A stretch of DNA of 22,376 bases from an uncultured Paracoccaceae bacterium (lineage in GTDB: Bacteria > Pseudomonadota > Alphaproteobacteria > Rhodobacterales > Rhodobacteraceae). Within the stretch, counting starts at the first letter, position 1. Every line of letters begins with the position of its first letter. The position numbers and the translations under genes were made by a program. Of the stretch, positions 15,174-22,376 are shown one piece after another. The notes under the pieces were generated by a model. The model did no database searches, was not told the DNA's origin, and saw only the letters and a list, made by a program, of their open reading frames with translations. The stretch lies in the NCBI GenBank assembly GCA_913054485.1, contig CAJXHQ010000006.1, positions 1 through 22,376 of the forward strand, given 5' to 3'.

Positions 15174-15216
15174 TTGCTCCTAACGCCATGCGCGTTTCAA
15201 CAAATGGGAGCAAGAA

Positions 15217-16263
15217 ATGACGGACAATTCAACGCACGGTGTTTTGCGGAAATTTGCGACGGCGGCGACGCTGTCGGTGGCGGCGATGCTTGGCACTGCG
15301 GCCCATGCGGAGGCTGAGTTCAAGCTTCGGTGGGCGCATTATCTACCGAATTCAGATTTCCTGGAGATGGAAAAAGGGTTCGCCGAGGAGATCAAAGAAC
15401 GCACCGGCGGGCGCGTGGAAATCGAAATCGTCTATGCAGGCGGACTTGGCAAGGCCAACGAAGTCCTGACGCTCACGGGGCGCGGTGCCGTGGACATGGC
15501 GTCGGGTATTCCAGGCTTCTACGCCGACCAGCTTTTGTTCTGGAAAGCCTATCAACTGCCCTTCGTTTTCTCCTCCACGGCACAGGCTGTGGAAGTGTCG
15601 AACGCATCATACAAAGCCTTGCCCTATTTCGCTGAAGAACTGGATCGCATGAATTTGCAGTTCCTGATGCACCAACCGCTGGGCAGCTACTACATGACCG
15701 GCAAAGACGCCAATTGTACGACGGTCGAGGGGCTAGACGGGCGGAAAATCCGCAGCTTCGGCGCGGATGTGCCACGCGCGCACAGCGCTGTGGGCGGCGT
15801 ACCTGTGACGGTCGGGACAACGGATATCTACGAGGCGCTGGAACGGGGTACTCTGGACTATTCCTTCCTCAGCCGCGGGGTGATTGCCTCGAACCGCTGG
15901 TATGAGGTTGCCAAGTTTAATTGCGGTCCCGTCATGTCCATCGCCGGTCATATCATCGTAATGGGCACCCGCACCTGGGACAAGCTGCCTTCGGATATTC
16001 AGGATATCATACTCGAAGTCGCGGCTGAAACGCAGCCCGAGTACATCCAGTGGTCGAATGCCTATGAAGTGGCGGCCATGGCACGGATCAAGGAGGGCGG
16101 CGGGAATTTCTCTGAAATTTCGCCCGATGAGATGGCGAAGTGGAAAGCGGCGGCGCCTGACTTTCTTGAGGAATGGGTGAGCGAGATGTCCGAACTCGGA
16201 AAGGGTGAACAAGCCCGCGCCGTCGCCGACTTCTGGCAAGCCCAGCTCGCAGCATCCGAGTAA
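15217..16263 (+). CDS. TRAP transporter periplasmic binding protein, DctP family
   Basis: A 348-residue solute receptor of a tripartite ATP-independent periplasmic transporter. A signal peptide ends about residue 31 (AAHA/EAEF). The mature start FKLRWAHYLPNSDFLEMEKGFAEEIKERTGGRVEIEIVYAGGLGKANEVL is typical, followed by LPFVFSS, the DGRKIRSFGADVPRAH ligand-binding segment with its conserved Arg, and GTLDYSFLSRGVI. It delivers substrate, normally a carboxylate, to the DctQM membrane pair. GGGAG precedes the ATG. First gene of the module, 58 bases before DctQ. The substrate is unknown; the hydrolases downstream suggest an amide- or carbamoyl-bearing acid. Confidence 0.94.
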   Translation: MTDNSTHGVLRKFATAATLSVAAMLGTAAHAEAEFKLRWAHYLPNSDFLEMEKGFAEEIKERTGGRVEIEIVYAGGLGKANEVLTLTGRGAVDMASGIPGFYADQLLFWKAYQLPFVFSSTAQAVEVSNASYKALPYFAEELDRMNLQFLMHQPLGSYYMTGKDANCTTVEGLDGRKIRSFGADVPRAHSAVGGVPVTVGTTDIYEALERGTLDYSFLSRGVIASNRWYEVAKFNCGPVMSIAGHIIVMGTRTWDKLPSDIQDIILEVAAETQPEYIQWSNAYEVAAMARIKEGGGNFSEISPDEMAKWKAAAPDFLEEWVSEMSELGKGEQARAVADFWQAQLAASE

Positions 16264-16321
16264 CTGCGCGCAAACCCTCGCGCGCTCACCAAAATACCCT
16301 CAGCAACAGGACGACACAACC

Positions 16322-16828
16322 ATGACCGCTGCCAAATCCGCCTTTGAGAAACTGACTTTGACAATTTTGCTCATTGGTGGGTTTGGCACATTTGTGTCCA
16401 TGCTGCTGGGGACCGCCGATGTGATCGGCACCCAATTTCTGGGCACGCCCCTCCCTGGTGCCTTGGAGCTGACAGAGAGCACCATCGTCTTGGTGGTTTT
16501 TGGTGGTCTCGCATATGCCCAGACGCGCGGCAGCCACATCCGTGTTGAGCTGCTCTACACTCATATGGGGCCGCGCGTTCAGGCCGGTTTCGACGTGTTC
16601 GGCCAAGTGCTGGCATTGGTTTTCTTCGGCCTTCTGGCGTGGCAGGCATGGGGTGAGCTGATGTTCAGCTGGCGCATTTCCGAGGCCACCTTCGGCATCG
16701 TGCGTCTGCCTCTATGGCCCACACGTGCGATCCTTCTGGCGGGTGCGACGTTGTTGCTGGAGCAACTCGTCCTGGATCTGCGCGTCTCTTTGCGCGCGGT
16801 CTGGCAGCCCGCTGAATCGCGCCCCTGA
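16322..16828 (+). CDS. TRAP transporter small membrane subunit, DctQ family
   Basis: A 168-residue membrane protein with four hydrophobic segments (about residues 10-32, 46-66, 90-110 and 130-150), the usual DctQ layout. The conserved region LELTESTIVLVVFGGLAYAQTRGSHIRVELL matches the family, including the polar patch after the second helix. It pairs with DctM in the inner membrane. ATG at 16322 is chosen by alignment with the first helix; the open frame runs upstream to 16205 inside dctP but would add an unlikely polar tail. The 133-base gap to DctM contains a 6-bp hairpin CCCGAG-TT-CTCGGG (16855-16868). Confidence 0.92.
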   Translation: MTAAKSAFEKLTLTILLIGGFGTFVSMLLGTADVIGTQFLGTPLPGALELTESTIVLVVFGGLAYAQTRGSHIRVELLYTHMGPRVQAGFDVFGQVLALVFFGLLAWQAWGELMFSWRISEATFGIVRLPLWPTRAILLAGATLLLEQLVLDLRVSLRAVWQPAESRP

Positions 16829-16961
16829 GCGGGTCGGAACACGACGACACAGGGCCCGAGTTCTCGGGACAGACACTAGCGCACGCCTCCGATAATCCGG
16901 CGGGAAATCGAGACCGAAGCACGCGCGTGACATTTCGAACAAGTAGAAAAGGAATGGGCAG

Positions 16962-18275
16962 ATGCTCGAACTAGAACTGACCGCAATAATCGTCAGCATC
17001 GCCCTCTTGGTCATGTTGATCGGTTCCGTGCATATCGGTGTGGCCCTTGGACTGAGCGGCCTGCTGGGCATGGCGCTGGCTATCGGACCGCAGGCCGCGC
17101 TGGCGCAATTGGCCACTGTGCCCTTCAACACCACCAATGAATTCGCACTCGCGGTGATTCCGCTGTTCATCTTGATGGGGGCGCTGGCGACGCAAGCCTC
17201 GCTGACGACGGACCTCTACCGCGCCGCCCATGACTGGCTCGGCAAGCTGCCGGGCGGGCTGGCCATCGCCACCACCGTCGCCTCTGCGGCCTTCGGCGCT
17301 GCGTCGGGATCGACCGTAGTCAACGCGGCCGTTTTCACCCGCATCGCCATGCCTGAGATGACGAAATTCGGTTACGATAAAGGTTTGAGCGCAGGCTGTA
17401 TCGCGGCCTCGGGGACGCTGGCCTCGCTGATTCCGCCCTCGGTCCTGATGGTGGTCTTCGCGATCATCACCGAGCAACCGATTGCCACATTGCTGATCGC
17501 GGGCCTGGTGCCGGGGCTGCTCTCCGGCTTCATGTATATTGGCAATATCTACCTGCGCGCCAAGCGCCGGCCCGAGCTGGCCCCACCCGCCGAATACACC
17601 ATCACATGGGGCGACCGCCTGCGGGCCCTGCGCGGGGTCTGGGGCATCACGCTGCTCTTCGCAGTGGTGCTCGGCGGTATCTACTCGGGCCTCTTCGTTC
17701 CGACCTATGCGGGTGCGATCGGTGCTTTCGGTGCCTTTTTGATCGTGGTGGCCCGCAAACGGCTGACGCGCAAAGGAATGACCGAAGCCTTCAAAGACGC
17801 GGGCGTCACCACCTCGGTCATCTTCCTGATCGTCATCGGCGGTGTCCTTTTTGCCCGTTTCCTCAGCTACACGGGGCTGATCGCAGACATCACCGACGGC
17901 CTGCTCAACCTTGGCCTGTCGCCCTACAGCTACCTGCTCGCCTTTGCCCTGCTTTACCTCTTTTTGGGGATGTTCATCGAACCCATGGCGATCATGGTCA
18001 TAACCCTGCCCGTGATGTTCCCTGTGCTCACCGGCGCGGGTTTCGATCCGATTTGGCTTGGCGTCATTTCGATCAAGCTGGCGGAAATGTCGCTGATGAC
18101 ACCGCCCGTCGGGCTCAATGTTTATGTGGTGCGCAGTGCCTCTCCCGTGCCGATCTCTTTGGGTGAAGTGTTCCGCGGGGTCTTCCCCTTTCTCGCCACC
18201 GATGTGGTCACGCTCGGGCTGCTGATCGCGTTTCCCGGCATCGTGTTGTTCCTCCCAAACCTCATGACTTTCTAA
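16962..18275 (+). CDS. TRAP transporter large permease, DctM family
   Basis: A 437-residue polytopic inner-membrane protein, the transporting subunit driven by a sodium or proton gradient. About 11-12 hydrophobic helices are visible. Family motifs include PLFILMGALA, ASAAFGAASGSTVVNAAVFTRIAMPEM, LASLIPPSVLMVVFAIIT and LAEMSLMTPPVGLNVYVV near the end. The ATG is preceded by AAAGGAATGGGCAG. Length and order (P-Q-M) are canonical, so the transporter looks complete. Ten bases separate it from the next gene, indicating one operon. Confidence 0.95.
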   Translation: MLELELTAIIVSIALLVMLIGSVHIGVALGLSGLLGMALAIGPQAALAQLATVPFNTTNEFALAVIPLFILMGALATQASLTTDLYRAAHDWLGKLPGGLAIATTVASAAFGAASGSTVVNAAVFTRIAMPEMTKFGYDKGLSAGCIAASGTLASLIPPSVLMVVFAIITEQPIATLLIAGLVPGLLSGFMYIGNIYLRAKRRPELAPPAEYTITWGDRLRALRGVWGITLLFAVVLGGIYSGLFVPTYAGAIGAFGAFLIVVARKRLTRKGMTEAFKDAGVTTSVIFLIVIGGVLFARFLSYTGLIADITDGLLNLGLSPYSYLLAFALLYLFLGMFIEPMAIMVITLPVMFPVLTGAGFDPIWLGVISIKLAEMSLMTPPVGLNVYVVRSASPVPISLGEVFRGVFPFLATDVVTLGLLIAFPGIVLFLPNLMTF

Positions 18276-18285
18276 GGCGCGCGCG

Positions 18286-19218
18286 ATGAAAATCCATGTA
18301 ACCGAAACCATGCGATCCCTGCTTTACCTGCCTTTCTACCTCGCGCAGGCGCGCGGGGAATGGCAGCGGGTGGGGCTTGAAGTTGCCATGGGCATTGCGG
18401 CCGACGCCGCAAGCGCGCCGCAATCGGTGTTGCGCGGCGAAGCGGATATCTACATCGGCGGACCCGCCCGCGTCATGATGAACCACGCCGAGGATCAGGC
18501 TTGCCCACTGATCTGTTTTGGGCAAATCGTGGCACGCAATCCGTTTGTGTTGATCGGGGCGAAGCCGCGGCACGACTTCACTTTAGGCGATTTGATGTCA
18601 TTGCACGTCGGGATCGCCAACGAAGCACCGACGCCACGGCTCATGCTGCACCACGAACTGCGCGAGGCGGGTCTGGAGCCTGCGCGTTTGATCCCCGCCG
18701 CACCTGCCCCCATGGCCGAGAGCATCCGCCGCCTGAAGCTTGGGCTGGTCGACGTCATCCAGGTCATGGAGCCCTATACTGACCACGCGTTGCGCCAAGG
18801 CAATGGCCACCTGTGGTATCGCGGTGCGGATGCAGCGGATATCGCCTTCTCCTCGCTGGTAACAACCACCGATTTCGCCGCAAAAAACACTGATCTGTGC
18901 GGCGCGGTAATGCGGGTGCTGGCGCGTAGCCAGACGCAGCTGTTCGATCTTTCTGCAGCACAAATCGCCCGCGAGATCGCGCCCTTCTTTGCCCAACCGG
19001 AATTCGGGAATCTGGATCACGGACAACTGACCCGCGCAATCACCCGTTACACCGACATGGGTGTCTGGGCGCGCAGACCCTGCCTGTCGCAGCAGGCCTA
19101 TCGCAGGATGGGCGACATCATGGTCAGCGGCGGGGCGATCCCCTCCTACCCGCCTTTCGAGCACATGGTGCGAAACGGTTTCCTGCCCGAAGGCCGGATC
19201 TTCGGGCAGGTGGTGTAA
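18286..19218 (+). CDS. THI5/NMT1-like (SsuA-type) binding-fold protein, no signal peptide
   Basis: A 310-residue protein with the two-lobed fold of THI5/SsuA/TauA substrate-binding proteins: VTETMRSLLYLPFYLAQARGEWQRVGLEVAM at the start, VLRGEADIYIGGPARVMM, then LGDLMSLHVGIANEAPTPRLMLHHELREAGLEP and IRRLKLGLVDVIQVMEPYTDHAL. Unlike exported relatives it begins directly with the first beta strand, so it should stay in the cytoplasm. No ABC permease or ATPase accompanies it. It sits ten bases after DctM in the same operon, so it may sense or carry the imported compound, or act as an enzyme such as THI5-type proteins. Function is not known. Confidence 0.8.
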   Translation: MKIHVTETMRSLLYLPFYLAQARGEWQRVGLEVAMGIAADAASAPQSVLRGEADIYIGGPARVMMNHAEDQACPLICFGQIVARNPFVLIGAKPRHDFTLGDLMSLHVGIANEAPTPRLMLHHELREAGLEPARLIPAAPAPMAESIRRLKLGLVDVIQVMEPYTDHALRQGNGHLWYRGADAADIAFSSLVTTTDFAAKNTDLCGAVMRVLARSQTQLFDLSAAQIAREIAPFFAQPEFGNLDHGQLTRAITRYTDMGVWARRPCLSQQAYRRMGDIMVSGGAIPSYPPFEHMVRNGFLPEGRIFGQVV

Positions 19219-19224
19219 CTTGGT

Positions 19225-19247
19225 TTCACGCAAGTGAACGGCATTTT
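19225..19247 (+). terminator. Weak terminator after the TRAP operon
   Basis: TTCAC-GCAA-GTGAA (19225-19238) followed by TTTTT (19243-19247), between convergent genes. The stem is only 5 bp, so it may be a weak intrinsic terminator of the plus-strand operon. Confidence 0.4.
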
Positions 19248-19924
19248 TAGAGCGCCCTGACCGCCGCTTCGACCTCGGCCACGGGAACCACATCCGCATA
19301 TTTCGCGTTCATATCCCAAAGGCTCGTCGCATGGGAGGTCGCCACGCGGTCGTAGCAACATTCATGCGGCACAATTACGCGGAAATTATGTGAGAAAGCA
19401 TCTACCACGGAGGCGCGCACGCAGCCGCTGGTCGTGCAGCCTGTGACAACCACCGTATCCACGCCGAGGTCGATCAGATGGCTGGTCAGCGGCGTGCCGA
19501 AAAAGCCGCTCGGGTGTTTCTTCGGGATCAGAACATCGCCCGCTTCAGGGGCCACCTCTTCGACGAAATCATAGCCGCGTGCGTCGATCCCCATCAGCGC
19601 CGACATCTTTGTGGCCAGCCGCCCTCCATCCGTGCGCGCATCCTTCGGCGCGACGTGGGGATAAAGCACGGGCAGGCCCTTGTCGCGGAAATGGCCAAGC
19701 AGCCCACGCAGATGGTCGACGGCGCGCCACCCGGTCTCGCCGCAGGAGCTTGGGTATTCCTCGATCGATTGCCAGTAAGGCTGACGTCTGGTGCCGATGG
19801 TGCGATATTGCACGTCGATGATCAGCAAAGCAGGCCGCGCGCCCATGCCGACCGATCCTGCGAACCCCGCATGAGCGTAACGTTTCTTGTCCTCGTCGCA
19901 GATGACGTCATCCCAAATCTGCAT
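19247..19924 (-). CDS. Isochorismatase-superfamily hydrolase, N-carbamoylsarcosine-amidase-like
   Basis: A 225-residue cysteine hydrolase. The triad is visible: Asp37 (PALLIIDVQ), a Lys at 135-136 (LIPKKHPSGFFGTPL) and Cys168 in VVTGCTTSGCVRASVVDA, the motif of N-carbamoylsarcosine amidohydrolase and related amidases such as maleamate amidase. It would release ammonia (and CO2 for carbamoyl substrates) from an amide. ATG at 19924 has GGGGAG ten bases upstream; the frame extends to 19984 without support. It faces the TRAP operon convergently and is divergent from the AtzG-like/amidase genes, so it belongs to the same functional block. The substrate is uncertain. Confidence 0.88.
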   Translation of the reverse strand: MQIWDDVICDEDKKRYAHAGFAGSVGMGARPALLIIDVQYRTIGTRRQPYWQSIEEYPSSCGETGWRAVDHLRGLLGHFRDKGLPVLYPHVAPKDARTDGGRLATKMSALMGIDARGYDFVEEVAPEAGDVLIPKKHPSGFFGTPLTSHLIDLGVDTVVVTGCTTSGCVRASVVDAFSHNFRVIVPHECCYDRVATSHATSLWDMNAKYADVVPVAEVEAAVRAL

Positions 19925-20195
19925 GCTGTGCTCCCCTCTGTGCCCTGTGTGTTTGGTATTTCTGGGTGATGTTTGACGCCCCAAGGCTAGGCCGCGTGCA
20001 AAATCCCTACAATCGCCAGCCTGTTGGCAGGAGTGGATACCAGCGGTGGAGAATGCGGGACGAGACCATCGCCGGTGCCATTATCCACTCGCAGTCACGG
20101 CTCCTATTCCCCGTCGCCCGCTGTTGGCGCGGGGCCTGTCTGCCTAGTCTCTTGCAGCCCGTGGAGCGAGGCTTTGCGCAAAGGAGGTCCACAAG

Positions 20196-20396
20196 ATGAG
20201 CCGAGAATCAAGTGATGCAGCAAGTGAAGACGCAGGAGATGCCGCCGCCATGGACGCGGATGGTTTTGCGCAAATGGCGGCTACTTTCGGTTTGCGCTTG
20301 AGTGCAAAAGAAACGCGCGAGCTATTCGACGGTTATCGGGCCTTGCGCGCCATGGTCAATGCACTGCCCGATCTGTCGGTGGAGCCGCGCCCGTGA
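20196..20396 (+). CDS. Small AtzG-like / GatC-like amidase partner
   Basis: A 66-residue acidic protein ending GFAQMAATFGLRLSAKETRELFDGYRALRAMVNALP. This resembles the short AtzG/DUF4089-type helical proteins that stabilise amidases (AtzE, AtzF relatives), analogous to GatC for GatA. A strong AAGGAGG ribosome-binding site lies nine bases before the ATG. Its stop overlaps the amidase GTG start (GTGA), so the two are translated together. The partner role is inferred from size, context and overlap; the sequence match is moderate. Confidence 0.65.
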   Translation: MSRESSDAASEDAGDAAAMDADGFAQMAATFGLRLSAKETRELFDGYRALRAMVNALPDLSVEPRP

Positions 20397-21835
20397 CCGC
20401 CCTATCTCCCCTGCCGCCGCTTCCCGCGTCCACCCTCGCCGACGCCTCTGCCCGTCTTTCCGAGGGGTCGCTGAACTCCGTGGCACTGACCCGTGCCTAT
20501 CTCCAGCGGATCGAAGCAGCGCAACCAAAGCTGCATGCATATGTCAGTCTATGCGCCGATGATGCCCTGCGCACCGCAGAACGGGCCGATGCGGCTCGTG
20601 ACGCAGCACAGGCGACAGGCGCGCCGCTCAGCCCCTTGCACGGCATTCCCATGGCGTTCAAGGATGTTATCGACAGCGCGGGCCTGCCCACCACCTGCCA
20701 TTCCCGACGCTGCCGCGATCACCGCCCGCGCGCCGATGCCTTCGCCGTGGCGAAGCTGAAAGCGGCGGGCGTGGTCACGCTGGGCAAACTTGCCACCCAC
20801 GAGTTCGCTTTCCGCGGCCCCTCCCACGACCCGCCCTTCCCGCCTGCGCGCAACCCCTGGGCCACGGCGCATATCCCCGGCGGGTCATCTTCGGGCAGCG
20901 GCGCGGCCATGGCCGCAGACCTCTGCGCTGCGGCTTTGGGCACGGATACAAGCGGCTCGATTCGTATGCCTGCAGGGGATTGCGGCGTGGTGGGACTGAA
21001 GCCCAGCTTCGGCCGTGTTAGCCTGAGCGGTGTCTACCCGCTGACCCATTCCATGGATCACCTCGGCCCGATGACCGCCACCGTGCGCGATGCGGCGCTG
21101 GTGCTGGAAACCATCGCGGGCCATGATCCCGCCGATCCCAACAGCGCCAAACGTCCTGTCCCGCGCTACGCCGACGCGCTCACAGGCGACATTCGCGGGC
21201 TGCGGGTCGGAGTGATCCGCGATTGGTATGAAAACCACGCCGACGCCGCGATCTGCCGCGCGCTCGAAGAGAGTATGGACATGCTGCGCGATCTCGGCGC
21301 GGATGTGCGCGAAGTCAAGGCGCCGCCGCTCGAACTGCTCAACACCTGCGGTCGGGTGATCCTTCTGGCCGAAGGGTTTTCGATCCACGGGCGCGGGCTG
21401 CGCGATGCGCCGCAGGACTATGGCAGGCTGACGCGGATGCGGATGCAGCTTGGCGCTTTCCTGAGCGCCGACGATTTGCTGCGCGCGCAGGCTTTGCGTG
21501 CCAGGCTAACCGCGCAGATGTCGGCGTTATTCGATGACTGCGACCTGTTGCTGAGCGCAAATCAATTCACACCCGCCAAGGATTTCGACGCGGCCGGCGC
21601 GCTCTTCCCTTTTCTGACAAGCCCCTATCCGACAATGCCCTTCGACGTGACGGGCCACCCCGCGCTGGCGCTGCCTTGTGGGTTTTCGCCCGAAGGCCTG
21701 CCTTTCAGTCTGCAACTGGCTGCGGCGCATTTCGACGAATGCACCTTGTTGCGCACGGGCGATGCGCTGGAAACTGCACACGGTCCTCGCCGTCACCCGC
21801 CGACACCGTTTCGCGAAAGACCGACGCCGCTATGA
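20393..21835 (+). CDS. Amidase-signature-family hydrolase
   Basis: A 480-residue amidase (GatA/AtzE/AtzF superfamily). The Ser-cisSer-Lys triad is visible: Lys90 (LHGIPMAFKD), the cis-Ser in IPGGSSSGSGAAMAA (about 165-167) and nucleophile Ser189 in GTDTSGSIRMPAGDCG, where most relatives have TDTGGSIR. The C-terminus NQFTPAKDF and DVTGHPALALPCGF is standard. It starts with GTG, overlapping the small AtzG-like gene by four bases, which supports this start. It should hydrolyse an amide or carbamate in the cytoplasm. Together with the divergent cysteine hydrolase it suggests stepwise removal of nitrogen from a ring-opened or ureido compound. The stop overlaps the following XdhC start (ATGA). Confidence 0.92.
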   Translation: MTALSPLPPLPASTLADASARLSEGSLNSVALTRAYLQRIEAAQPKLHAYVSLCADDALRTAERADAARDAAQATGAPLSPLHGIPMAFKDVIDSAGLPTTCHSRRCRDHRPRADAFAVAKLKAAGVVTLGKLATHEFAFRGPSHDPPFPPARNPWATAHIPGGSSSGSGAAMAADLCAAALGTDTSGSIRMPAGDCGVVGLKPSFGRVSLSGVYPLTHSMDHLGPMTATVRDAALVLETIAGHDPADPNSAKRPVPRYADALTGDIRGLRVGVIRDWYENHADAAICRALEESMDMLRDLGADVREVKAPPLELLNTCGRVILLAEGFSIHGRGLRDAPQDYGRLTRMRMQLGAFLSADDLLRAQALRARLTAQMSALFDDCDLLLSANQFTPAKDFDAAGALFPFLTSPYPTMPFDVTGHPALALPCGFSPEGLPFSLQLAAAHFDECTLLRTGDALETAHGPRRHPPTPFRERPTPL

Positions 21836-22232
21836 ACACCTGCGACCCTATGGCTGACCCCTTCAACGCGTTGCGCGCGCATTGCGAGCGGGTGTTCTCG
21901 CCATCATCACCGGTGTCGAAGGGCTTTGTATCTGCCCGTTGGCGCGGCAATGGCTTTCCACGCGGATGGCACCCGCGTGGGCACGGTGTCTTCGGGATGC
22001 ATCGACGCCGATCTGGCATTGCAGGCGCGTGACTGCCTCACGGACGCCGTGCCGGGGCAGCTGCGCTACGGGTGCGGATCGCCGTTTTTGGACCTGAACC
22101 CGCCTCTGGGCCCCCGACCTGGCACACCTGCGCGGTCCGATCGGCATTATCCCCTCGTCACGCAATCCCTATACAGTGGCAATCTCGGTTCTTGGGGAAG
22201 TTCTTCAAATGGCGGGCGGAGAAGGGAGCTGA
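21832..22232 (+). pseudogene. XdhC/CoxI-family protein, frameshifted and internally deleted
   Basis: XdhC proteins (about 250-330 residues) mature and insert the molybdenum cofactor of xanthine-dehydrogenase-like hydroxylases. Here the pieces lie in changing frames: MADPFNALRAHCER (from 21832), RAGVLAIITGVEGL (about 21883-21925), then PVGAAMAFHADGTRVGTVSSGCIDADLALQA to RYGCGSPFLDLNPPLG (about 21930-22112), then the typical C-terminus LRGPIGIIPSSRNPYTVAISVLGEV (22116-22232, stop TGA). The central Rossmann part is missing between the last two pieces. At least two frameshifts plus a deletion make it non-functional. It starts inside the amidase stop, so it was once part of that operon. Confidence 0.75.
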
Positions 22233-22287
22233 CCGCCAAATCGCAATGCTTCCGCCTCGATCATTATTGGGGGGCATGACGGGGCGC

Positions 22288-22313
22288 AAAAAAGGGGCGC
22301 ATCGCTGCGCCCC
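22288..22313 (-). terminator. Intrinsic terminator, minus strand
   Basis: A perfect 8-bp stem GGGGCGCA/TGCGCCCC (22294-22301 against 22306-22313, loop TCGC), followed on the minus strand by six T residues (A-run 22288-22293). It begins directly after the stop of the minus-strand gene at the right edge. Confidence 0.8.
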
Positions 22314-22376
22314 TCAGTCGGGGAGAGTTTCCAATTCTCGATTGGGTAGAATGACCCCAAACTGTTCGTCACGCAC
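22314..22376 (-). CDS. C-terminal end of a minus-strand gene (partial)
   Basis: The last 20 codons and TGA of a frame entering from the right: VRDEQFGVILPNRELETLPD. The tail is too short to name. The immediate intrinsic terminator supports a real gene end, convergent with the amidase/XdhC genes. Confidence 0.55.
   Translation of the reverse strand: MRDEQFGVILPNRELETLPD

Noticed and set aside
15004..15213. Minus-strand 69-codon frame between the IS and the TRAP operon
   Set aside because: No recognised family, lies over IS-end-like sequence and the presumed TRAP promoter; too little support to call.
16971..18311. Minus-strand 446-codon frame opposite DctM
   Set aside because: Extremely His/Asp/Gln/Arg-rich translation, a typical mirror of a membrane protein gene.

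Overview
The window looks like part of a plasmid or chromid from an alphaproteobacterium of the Rhodobacteraceae (Roseobacter group). The reasons are the GC-rich coding, the replication module of the 'DnaA-like' type known from roseobacter plasmids (divergent replication initiator and parAB), and the many ABC/TRAP uptake genes with Rhodobacteraceae-like proteins. The assignment comes from recalled protein families, not from a database search.

Layout. (1) 1-3550 is the replication and partition module: a minus-strand replication initiator with a DnaA N-terminal-like domain (cut by the window edge), an origin-like region with TGTCCCCCTAT repeats, and a plus-strand parA-parB operon. The module carries three copies of a 16-bp palindrome (CTTACCCGCGGGTAAG; one copy has a changed centre) that are candidate parS sites, and it closes with a strong intrinsic terminator. 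(2) 3646-6746 is a decayed zone: an IS6-family transposase remnant, about 0.8 kb without a recognisable gene, then a minus-strand serine recombinase preceded by small genes of unknown function. (3) 6747-13866 is a sugar-uptake and catabolism module: a divergent LacI-family repressor, an operator/promoter region with three direct repeats and a palindrome, then an ABC sugar transporter (ATPase, permease, binding protein), a xylose-isomerase-like TIM-barrel protein and a Gfo/Idh/MocA oxidoreductase. The permease gene carries an apparent one-base deletion that splits it into two frames. (4) 13950-15030 is an IS481-family insertion plus IS-end-like sequence, marking the junction between two cargo modules. 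(5) 15217-22232 is a second uptake and hydrolysis module: a complete TRAP transporter (DctP, DctQ, DctM), a leaderless THI5/NMT1-like binding protein, an opposing N-carbamoylsarcosine-amidase-like cysteine hydrolase, a small AtzG-like protein overlapping an amidase-signature hydrolase, and an XdhC-family pseudogene with frameshifts and an internal deletion. (6) The right edge holds the last 20 codons of a minus-strand gene with its terminator.

How it works together. Module 3 probably takes up a sugar or polyol under LacI control and isomerises or oxidises it; no kinase is present. Module 5 probably imports a small organic acid or amide-bearing compound and cleaves C-N bonds. The XdhC remnant suggests that a molybdenum hydroxylase once belonged to the pathway. 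Both modules show recent decay (permease, XdhC), as expected for accessory plasmid cargo. I saw no CRISPR array, tRNA or rRNA.
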